Assembly: GCA_030149025.1 (NCBI GenBank)
Contig: JASBSH010000126.1
Span: 1 to 10,334 of the forward strand
DNA from: Actinomycetales bacterium
GTDB taxonomy: Bacteria; Actinomycetota; Actinomycetes; Actinomycetales; BWSM-131
DNA: 10,334 nt
Reading direction: 5' to 3'
The notes under the pieces are model-generated. The model ran no database searches. It was not told where the DNA came from and saw only the letters and a list, made by a program, of their open reading frames with translations. Position numbers and translations under genes: made by a program. The stretch's first letter is position 1, and each line of letters starts with the position of its first letter. Positions 5,952 through 10,334 of this stretch are shown piece by piece.

Positions 5952-7136
5952 GTGACAACTCGGGAAGATCAACAGGCACCGACGATCCGCCTGCTGGCCC
6001 CCGGCCGACTGCTCGGCGTCGACGTCGCCCGCGGGCTGGCGCTGATCGGGATGATCGCCGTCCACATCGTTCCCTCCACGCGGGGTGGGGAGGTGAGCAC
6101 GGCATATCTGATCGCCTCCGGCCGCGCCTCGTCCCTGTTCGCGGTGCTGGCCGGGGTGTCGCTGGTGCTCAGCACCCGCGGGGCGGGGGGCAGCCTCGTC
6201 CGCGGGGCCCGCCGAGGCATCCTCGCCCGCGCCGGGCTGATCGCGTTCATCGGGATGACCCTGGGCGTGCTGAACTCGGGCGTCGCGGTGATCCTCGTGA
6301 ACTACGGCGTGCTGTTCGCGCTCGGGGCGGTGGTGATCGGCTGGAACACCAGGGTCCTGACGGTCCTCGCAGCGGTGTGGCTGTTGCTGTCGCCGGTCCT
6401 CGGCTTCCTCGTGCGGAGGCAGCTGGAGCCCGGCCCGGGCCCGGTCCCCTCCTGGTTCTCCCTCGCCGACCCGGTCGAGCTCGTCACCACGCTGCTGTTC
6501 ACCGGCTACTACCCGGTCCTGCAGTGGACGTCGTACCTGCTGGTGGGAATCGTGCTCGGCCGCCTGCCCCTGCGGAGGACGGACGTGGCGATCGGTCTAC
6601 TGGCCGGCGGTGCCGTGCTGGCGGCCGGGGCCAAGGTGCTGTCCGGCCTGCTGCTGGACCTTGGGGACGGGTGGCGTCAGCTCGTGATCCCCCCGTCGTC
6701 CGCCGTCTACGGCACAGACCTGGCAACGGCACTGGCGACCGGCATGTACGGCACGACCCCGACCAACTCGTGGTGGTGGCTCGCCGTCACCGGCCCGCAC
6801 ACGGGCACACCGTTGTCCCTGCTGCACACCACCGGCACCGCGCTGGTCGTCCTCGGCGCCTGCCTGCTCCTGGTGGGCCTGCTGACCCGGTACGCCGGCC
6901 GGCGAGGACGCCTCCTGGTCCTGCCTTTGGCGGCTGTCGGGTCGATGACGCTCACCCTGTACACGGCCGACGTCTTCGCGCTCGCCGTCTGGCGACCACC
7001 GCCCGGAGGTGAGGTGCAGCTGTGGGTGGTCCACATCGCCGCGGCCCTGGCCTTCGCGACCTGGTGGGCGCTCAGGGGTCGGCGGGGTCCGCTGGAGGAG
7101 ATGGCCACCCAGTTCAGCGTCGCCGCACGGGGTTAG
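5952..7136 (+). CDS. DUF418-family multi-pass membrane protein
   Basis: A 394-residue membrane protein with about ten hydrophobic segments. The N-terminus has the motif RLLGVDVARGLALIGMIAVH (residues 19-38), shared by DUF418/DUF1624 and heparan-alpha-glucosaminide N-acetyltransferase-like proteins. The C-terminus has the RRGPLE motif (377-382) near the last residues, which is characteristic of DUF418. Families with this N-terminal motif include membrane enzymes that move acetyl groups across the membrane, but DUF418 members are mostly uncharacterised, so I do not assign a reaction. The start is GTG at 5952-5954, 5 bases after the azlD stop, with GGTGAGA just before it. Earlier in-frame starts lie inside azlD. 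The spacing places it in the GNAT-azlC-azlD operon. It ends 13 bases from the convergent small membrane protein gene. Confidence 0.85.
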   Translation: MTTREDQQAPTIRLLAPGRLLGVDVARGLALIGMIAVHIVPSTRGGEVSTAYLIASGRASSLFAVLAGVSLVLSTRGAGGSLVRGARRGILARAGLIAFIGMTLGVLNSGVAVILVNYGVLFALGAVVIGWNTRVLTVLAAVWLLLSPVLGFLVRRQLEPGPGPVPSWFSLADPVELVTTLLFTGYYPVLQWTSYLLVGIVLGRLPLRRTDVAIGLLAGGAVLAAGAKVLSGLLLDLGDGWRQLVIPPSSAVYGTDLATALATGMYGTTPTNSWWWLAVTGPHTGTPLSLLHTTGTALVVLGACLLLVGLLTRYAGRRGRLLVLPLAAVGSMTLTLYTADVFALAVWRPPPGGEVQLWVVHIAAALAFATWWALRGRRGPLEEMATQFSVAARG

Positions 7137-7160
7137 CGATCGCGCCGGGTCAGCGGTCGC
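7136..7160. terminator. Weak hairpin between convergent operons, possible bidirectional terminator
   Basis: GCGATCGC (7136-7143) can pair with GCGGTCGC (7153-7160) over 8 positions, one of them a G-U wobble, across a 9-base loop. It falls exactly where the plus-strand DUF418 gene and the minus-strand operon meet, with only 13 bases between the stops. No T-run follows on either strand, so an intrinsic terminator of the standard kind is not shown. Confidence 0.25.
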
Positions 7161-7593
7161 GGCCGTGCAGGGCGGACGCGTGGCGCATCGCGGCCCGCGC
7201 GCGCTTGCGGTCCCCGGCGACGTCGTAGGCGCGGGCGAGCCGGAACCAGGTGCGCCAGTCCTCCGGCGCCGCCTCCGTCTCGGCGCGGTACCGCGCGAAC
7301 ACCGCATCGGCGGCGGCGCGATCGACCCGCCCCGAGGGCCGCCTCGCCGGTGCGTCGACGAGAACGGCGCCCTCCGCGCCGAGCTGGCGCGCCATCACCT
7401 CGGTCTTCCGCCCGAACTGCAGCTCCCGCACCACCGCCCACAGGGACACGAGCGGGACGATCAGCACACCCACGCCGAGCAGGACCCCGACGACCTCACC
7501 GGTGCCGAGCAGGACCACTCCTCGCCAGCCGAGCAGCCCGAAGTACGCCACCGCGACGAGCGAGACCAGCAGTGCGCTCCACTTCGCCTTCAC
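7150..7593 (-). CDS. Small membrane protein with C-terminal TPR-like domain, unknown function
   Basis: A 147-residue protein. Two hydrophobic segments near residues 6-22 and 27-55 form a probable hairpin membrane anchor. A charged linker follows (RELQFGRKTEVMARQ), then from about 92 a helical repeat (DAVFARYRAETEAAPEDWRTWFRLARAYDVAGDRKRARAAMRHASAL) matching one to one and a half tetratricopeptide repeats, with the expected W/A/Y/A/G/A spacing. TPRs bind other proteins, but the partner is unknown. The start is GTG at 7591-7593, 7 bases after the dapB stop, with GAGG 5 bases upstream. The longer open frame up to 7794 overlaps dapB and shows no conserved sequence. It is probably the last gene of the rib-dapB transcription unit. 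Confidence 0.75.
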   Translation of the reverse strand: MKAKWSALLVSLVAVAYFGLLGWRGVVLLGTGEVVGVLLGVGVLIVPLVSLWAVVRELQFGRKTEVMARQLGAEGAVLVDAPARRPSGRVDRAAADAVFARYRAETEAAPEDWRTWFRLARAYDVAGDRKRARAAMRHASALHGRDR

Positions 7594-7600
7594 CGCAGCC

Positions 7601-8356
7601 TCACAGGTCCAGGTAGCCGTCGAGCCCGACGGTGAGCCCGGGGTGGTCCGCGACCTTGCGGACGCCCAGCAGCACGCCGGGCATGAAGGAGGCACGGTCG
7701 AACGAGTCGTGGCGGATGGTGAGCTGCTCCCCCACCCCGCCGAGCAGGATCTCCTCATGGGCGACGAGTCCGCGAAGGCGCACGGAGTGGACATGGACGC
7801 CGTCCACGACGGCTCCGCGGGCGCCGTCCAGCTGCGTCCGGGTCGCGTCCGGGGACGGCGCGAGCCCGACCTGCCGGCGCGCGGCCGCGACGGCCTCTGC
7901 CGTGTGCCGTGCCGTGCCGGAGGGGGCGTCGACCTTGTCCGGGTGGTGCAGCTCGACCACCTCGACGGACTCGAAGTGGGGCGCCGCCGCGGCGGCGAAC
8001 CTCATGGCCAGCACGGCGCCGACGGCGAAGTTCGGCGCGACCAGCACCCCCACCTTGGGACTGGATGACAGCTGTCCGCGCAGGGCGTCCAGCCTCTCGT
8101 CGTCCCAGCCCGTCGTCCCCACCACGGCGTGCACGCCGTGCCGGACGCAGAACCCCACGTTCTCCGGTGCGGCGTCGGGGACGGACAGCTCCACGGCGAC
8201 GTGGGTGCCGGCGTCCACGATCTGCTGCAGGTCGTCGCCGCGGCCGATACGGGCCACCAGCTCCATGTCGTCGGCGGCCTCGACCGCTGCGCACGCGGCC
8301 CGGCCCATCCGTCCGCCGGCGCCGATGACCGCTACCCGTACCCGTTCAGAGCCCAC
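7601..8356 (-). CDS. dapB: 4-hydroxy-tetrahydrodipicolinate reductase DapB
   Basis: DapB reduces 4-hydroxy-tetrahydrodipicolinate to tetrahydrodipicolinate with NAD(P)H, on the path to diaminopimelate (cell wall) and lysine. The 251-residue protein has the usual length. The dinucleotide-binding loop GAGGRMG is at 12-18, GTTGW at 80-84, APNFAVGAV at 107-115, and the catalytic/substrate block HHPDKVDAPSGTA at 137-149 with H137/H138 and K141. SFMPGVLLGVRKV near 223-235 is also typical. The common DFT motif in the cofactor domain reads ELS here (56-58). The start is GTG at 8354-8356, 11 bases inside ribH; no nearer start would keep the Rossmann loop. No Shine-Dalgarno site is visible, so translation may be coupled to ribH or leaderless. 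Upstream frame to 8443 is non-conserved. Confidence 0.94.
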   Translation of the reverse strand: MGSERVRVAVIGAGGRMGRAACAAVEAADDMELVARIGRGDDLQQIVDAGTHVAVELSVPDAAPENVGFCVRHGVHAVVGTTGWDDERLDALRGQLSSSPKVGVLVAPNFAVGAVLAMRFAAAAAPHFESVEVVELHHPDKVDAPSGTARHTAEAVAAARRQVGLAPSPDATRTQLDGARGAVVDGVHVHSVRLRGLVAHEEILLGGVGEQLTIRHDSFDRASFMPGVLLGVRKVADHPGLTVGLDGYLDL

Positions 8357-8831
8357 GCAGTGAATGTAACGTCGTGGCGGTGACGACGGCCGCCTGCGCC
8401 GCCTCGTACCCCTTGTCCTCACCCGATCCGGCGAGCCCGGCACGGTCGAGAGCCTGCTCCTCGGTGTCGCACGTCAGCACACCGAACCCGACCGGGACGC
8501 CGGTGTCGACGGCAACCCGGGTCAGTCCCGAGGTCGCGGCGGAGCAGACGTAGTCGAAGTGCGGCGTGCCCCCGCGGATCACGACTCCCAGGGCCACCAC
8601 CGCGTCGTACCCGCAGCGGGCGAGTCTCGCCGCCGCGACGGGCAGCTCGAAGGAGCCGGGCACCCGCACGACGGTCGGCTCGACGCCGGACTCCGCCAGG
8701 GCACGCCTCGCCCCGTCGAGGAGGCCGTTCATCACGGTGGTGTGCCAGCTCGCGGCGACGACCGCCACCCGCAGTGCGCTCGCCTGGGCGGTGAGGTCGG
8801 AGGTGAGGTCAGGGGACCCGGTGCGGCTCAC
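8346..8831 (-). CDS. ribH: 6,7-dimethyl-8-ribityllumazine synthase RibH
   Basis: RibH condenses 5-amino-6-ribitylamino-uracil with dihydroxybutanone phosphate to give lumazine, the step before riboflavin. The 161-residue protein is a standard lumazine synthase: the aromatic site AASWH at 26-30, VPGSFELP at 57-64, GVVIRGGTPHFDYV at 82-95 with the catalytic His91, FGVLTCDTEEQA at 116-127, and KGYEAAQAAV near 140-149. These enzymes assemble into pentamers or 60-subunit shells. The start is GTG at 8829-8831, with AAGGAG 4 bases upstream. It therefore overlaps the 3' end of ribBA by 23 bases. An open frame reaching 8990 lies inside ribBA and is not real. The stop overlaps the dapB start by 11 bases. 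Confidence 0.95.
   Translation of the reverse strand: MSRTGSPDLTSDLTAQASALRVAVVAASWHTTVMNGLLDGARRALAESGVEPTVVRVPGSFELPVAAARLARCGYDAVVALGVVIRGGTPHFDYVCSAATSGLTRVAVDTGVPVGFGVLTCDTEEQALDRAGLAGSGEDKGYEAAQAAVVTATTLHSLRGL
8363..8368 (-). promoter_or_regulatory. Possible -10 box for a leaderless dapB transcript
   Basis: TACATT on the minus strand, within the 3' end of ribH, lies 6 bases before the dapB GTG. A transcript starting at that GTG would be leaderless, in keeping with the missing Shine-Dalgarno site. No recognisable -35 lies 17-18 bases upstream. Weak, based on one hexamer. Confidence 0.2.
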
Positions 8832-10134
8832 GGTGCTCCTTGTGCGGGTGGTCCTGGTGCGTGTGGTCCTGGTGGGGCAGGTCGAGGTGCGGCAGGTGGT
8901 GCCCCATCCGCTCCGCCTTGGTGCGCAGGTAGCGCAGGTTCTCCGGGTGCGGCGGCGGCAGGACGCCGACACGCTCGCTGATGCGGACACCCGCCGCTTC
9001 CAGCTGGGTCACCTTCTCGGGGTTGTTGGTCATCAGCCGGACGTCGTGGACCCCGAGGTCGGCCAGGATCGCGGCCGCGACCCCGTACTGGCGCGCATCC
9101 ACCGGCAGGCCGAGGTCGAGGTTGGCGTCCACGGTGTCACGCCCCTGGTCCTGGCGGGCGTACGCGGCGAGCTTGGCGGCCACCCCGATCCCCCGCCCCT
9201 CGTGACCGCGCAGGTACACCACCGCCCCGCGTCCGGCGTCCGCGATCAGCTGCATGGCAAGGCGCAGCTGGGGCCCGCAATCGCAGCGCAAGGAGCCGAG
9301 CACATCACCCGTGAGGCACTCGGAGTGCAGGCGCACCAGCACCGGCTCCGCCATCTCGGCCGGGTCGCTCGCGCGCAGGTCGCCCAGGGTCAGCGCGACG
9401 TGCTCGGTCCCGGCGCTGTCGACGTACGCGTGGGCCGTGAAGACTGCATGCTCCGTGGGCAGTCTCGTGCTCGCCACGCGCGTCACGACGGGCCGGGACA
9501 GGTGCTCACGCAGGGCCTCGATAGTGACGAGCGCGAGACCGTTCTCGTCGGCGAAGCGGCGGCAGGCGTCGCCGCGGAGCATCTCGCCGTCGTCACTGAC
9601 CAGCTCGACGATCGCCCCCACGGGGGTCAGACCCGCGAGGCGGCACAGGTCGACCGCTGCCTCGGTGTGGCCTGGGCGAACGAGCACCCCGCCGTCCCGG
9701 GCACGCAACGGTGCGACGTGCCCCGGCCGCACGAGGGCCTCTGGCCTCGTGCCGTGGCCGGCGAGCAGCCGGACGGTGACTGCCCGGTCGGCCGCGCTGA
9801 TGCCGGTGCTCACGCCCTCGCGGGCGTCGACCGTGACGGTGAATGCGGTCCCCATCGACTCCTCGTTGCGGGGAACCATCAGCGGCAGGTCCAGGGCATC
9901 GGCCCGCTGCTCGCTCATCGGCACGCAGACGTACCCGCTGCCGTGCCGGACGAAGAACGCCATCCACGCCTCGGTCATGTGCTCGGCCGCCATCACCAGG
10001 TCGCCCTCGTTCTCCCGGTCCCCGGCATCGAGGACGACGACCGGCCGGCCTGCCGCCAGCTGCCGGAGTGCCCGTTCGACCGGGTCGGCCACGACGTCGG
10101 CACTGGGTCCGGCCTTGTCCGTCCCTTCCGTCAC
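8809..10134 (-). CDS. ribBA: Bifunctional RibBA: dihydroxybutanone-phosphate synthase / GTP cyclohydrolase II
   Basis: The N-terminal RibB domain turns ribulose 5-phosphate into 3,4-dihydroxy-2-butanone 4-phosphate. The C-terminal RibA domain opens GTP to start the pyrimidine branch of riboflavin synthesis. The protein has 441 residues. RibB signatures are DRENEGDLVMAAEHM at 39-53, GSGYVCVPM at 65-73, DAREGVSTGISAADRA at 103-118 and RPGHVAPLRA at 136-145. RibA signatures are the zinc cysteines C273, C284 and C286 (SECLTGDVLGSLRCDCG), RGHEGRGIG at 309-317, DTVDANLDLGLPVDARQY at 333-350 and TNNPEKV at 369-375. Residues 411-441 form a His-rich tail with ten histidines, built partly from a pentapeptide repeat (HQDHT, HQDHP), which is not part of the catalytic fold. 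The start is GTG at 10132-10134 in a GTGA overlap with the upstream riboflavin synthase gene. Its 3' end overlaps ribH. Confidence 0.95.
   Translation of the reverse strand: MTEGTDKAGPSADVVADPVERALRQLAAGRPVVVLDAGDRENEGDLVMAAEHMTEAWMAFFVRHGSGYVCVPMSEQRADALDLPLMVPRNEESMGTAFTVTVDAREGVSTGISAADRAVTVRLLAGHGTRPEALVRPGHVAPLRARDGGVLVRPGHTEAAVDLCRLAGLTPVGAIVELVSDDGEMLRGDACRRFADENGLALVTIEALREHLSRPVVTRVASTRLPTEHAVFTAHAYVDSAGTEHVALTLGDLRASDPAEMAEPVLVRLHSECLTGDVLGSLRCDCGPQLRLAMQLIADAGRGAVVYLRGHEGRGIGVAAKLAAYARQDQGRDTVDANLDLGLPVDARQYGVAAAILADLGVHDVRLMTNNPEKVTQLEAAGVRISERVGVLPPPHPENLRYLRTKAERMGHHLPHLDLPHQDHTHQDHPHKEHREPHRVP
8836..8841 (-). promoter_or_regulatory. Ribosome binding site of ribH
   Basis: AAGGAG on the minus strand, 4 bases before the GTG at 8829-8831. 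It lies inside the coding sequence for the His-rich tail of RibBA (codons for Lys-Glu) and fixes the ribH start. Confidence 0.75.
8842..8901. repeat. 15-base tandem repeat encoding the His-rich tail of RibBA
   Basis: Four units of 15 bases run from 8842, 8857, 8872 and 8887. The first two differ at a single base (plus strand gtgcgggtggtcctg and gtgcgtgtggtcctg). The third and fourth are more diverged but match each other at 12 of 15 positions. The period equals five codons, so copy changes keep the frame. Read on the minus strand, the two best units encode the pentads HQDHP and HQDHT. Confidence 0.7.
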
Positions 10135-10334
10135 GACGTCACCTGCTGGGCGAGGCCGTGGCCGCTGGCGTCGACGGCACGGTCGAAGGTCGTCAACCGC
10201 TCCACGTACTTCGCCAGCACGTCGACCTCGACGTTGAGTCGTTGACCCCGGATGGCGGTCCCCAGCGTCGTGACCTCCGCGGTGTGAGGGATCACGGCGA
10301 TCATGACCCGGTCACCGCCGAGCCCCGCCACCGT
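10131..10334 (-). CDS. ribE: Riboflavin synthase, C-terminal part (cut by window end)
   Basis: Only the last 67 residues are in the window; the rest lies beyond 10334. The readable part has IAVIPHTAEVTTLG followed by RLNVEVDVLAKYVERL, the C-terminal end of the second lumazine-binding domain of the alpha-type riboflavin synthase (called ribE in Bacillus and ribC in E. coli). The enzyme dismutates two lumazine molecules into riboflavin and the RibH substrate. The tail ends in a short variable segment after YVERL. The TGA overlaps the GTG start of ribBA (GTGA), placing it first among the visible rib genes. Any FMN riboswitch or promoter would lie outside the window. Confidence 0.9.
   Translation of the reverse strand, partial: TVAGLGGDRVMIAVIPHTAEVTTLGTAIRGQRLNVEVDVLAKYVERLTTFDRAVDASGHGLAQQVTS

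Noticed and set aside
8842..8901. Tandem repeat considered as a CRISPR-like or regulatory iteron array
   Set aside because: The units are 15 bases with no spacers and lie in frame within ribBA, so a coding repeat is the simpler explanation.
8566..10245. Long plus-strand open frame of 559 codons opposite ribBA and ribH
   Set aside because: It is a GC-rich shadow of ribBA/ribH. Its translation shows no recognisable domain, while the minus strand carries complete enzyme motifs.

Overview
The window looks like chromosome from a high-GC Gram-positive bacterium, most likely an actinobacterium. Reasons: very strong G/C bias at third codon positions, many GTG starts, tightly overlapping genes, and PaaE, RibBA, RibH and DapB proteins of actinobacterial type. 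A Pseudonocardiaceae-like host is a guess from general resemblance and was not tested. No tRNA, rRNA, CRISPR array, insertion sequence, phage gene or clear foreign island is visible. Almost all of the sequence is coding.

Minus strand, about 4174 down to 9: a phenylacetate catabolic operon, paaA-paaB-paaC-paaD-paaE, encoding the multicomponent phenylacetyl-CoA 1,2-epoxidase. PaaA is the di-iron catalytic subunit, PaaC its ferritin-like partner, PaaB a small bridging subunit, PaaD an Fe-S/metal maturation factor and PaaE the flavin/2Fe-2S reductase. A small zinc-ribbon protein gene follows paaE by 12 bases. The first three gene junctions are identical 4-base GTGA stop/start overlaps. The other paa genes (paaK ligase, paaG/Z/J/H/F and so on) are not in the window.

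About 4175 to 4284: a 110-base divergent promoter region. It carries a perfect 8+8 base inverted repeat (AGTGTCAC, 4-base gap, GTGACACT) and a third near-copy of the half-site. This is the best candidate control element here.

Plus strand, 4285 to 7136: a second compact operon encoding a GNAT acetyltransferase, the AzlC and AzlD subunits of a branched-chain amino acid type exporter, and a multi-pass DUF418-family membrane protein. ATGA overlaps join the first three genes.

Minus strand, 10334 down to 7150: a riboflavin biosynthesis run, riboflavin synthase (partial, cut by the window end), ribBA and ribH. It continues directly into dapB (lysine/diaminopimelate synthesis) and a small two-helix membrane protein with a TPR-like tail. 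RibBA supplies dihydroxybutanone phosphate and the GTP-derived pyrimidine, RibH joins these branches to form lumazine, and riboflavin synthase makes riboflavin. FAD made from this vitamin is the cofactor of PaaE, but no regulatory link is visible.

Most of the window is ordinary metabolism. The points that stand out are the palindromic operator between the two divergent operons, a His-rich C-terminal tail on RibBA built from a 15-base tandem repeat that also holds the ribH ribosome binding site, the acetyltransferase/exporter/DUF418 cassette, and dapB fused in line to the rib genes without a Shine-Dalgarno site. I found no convincing new multi-gene system.
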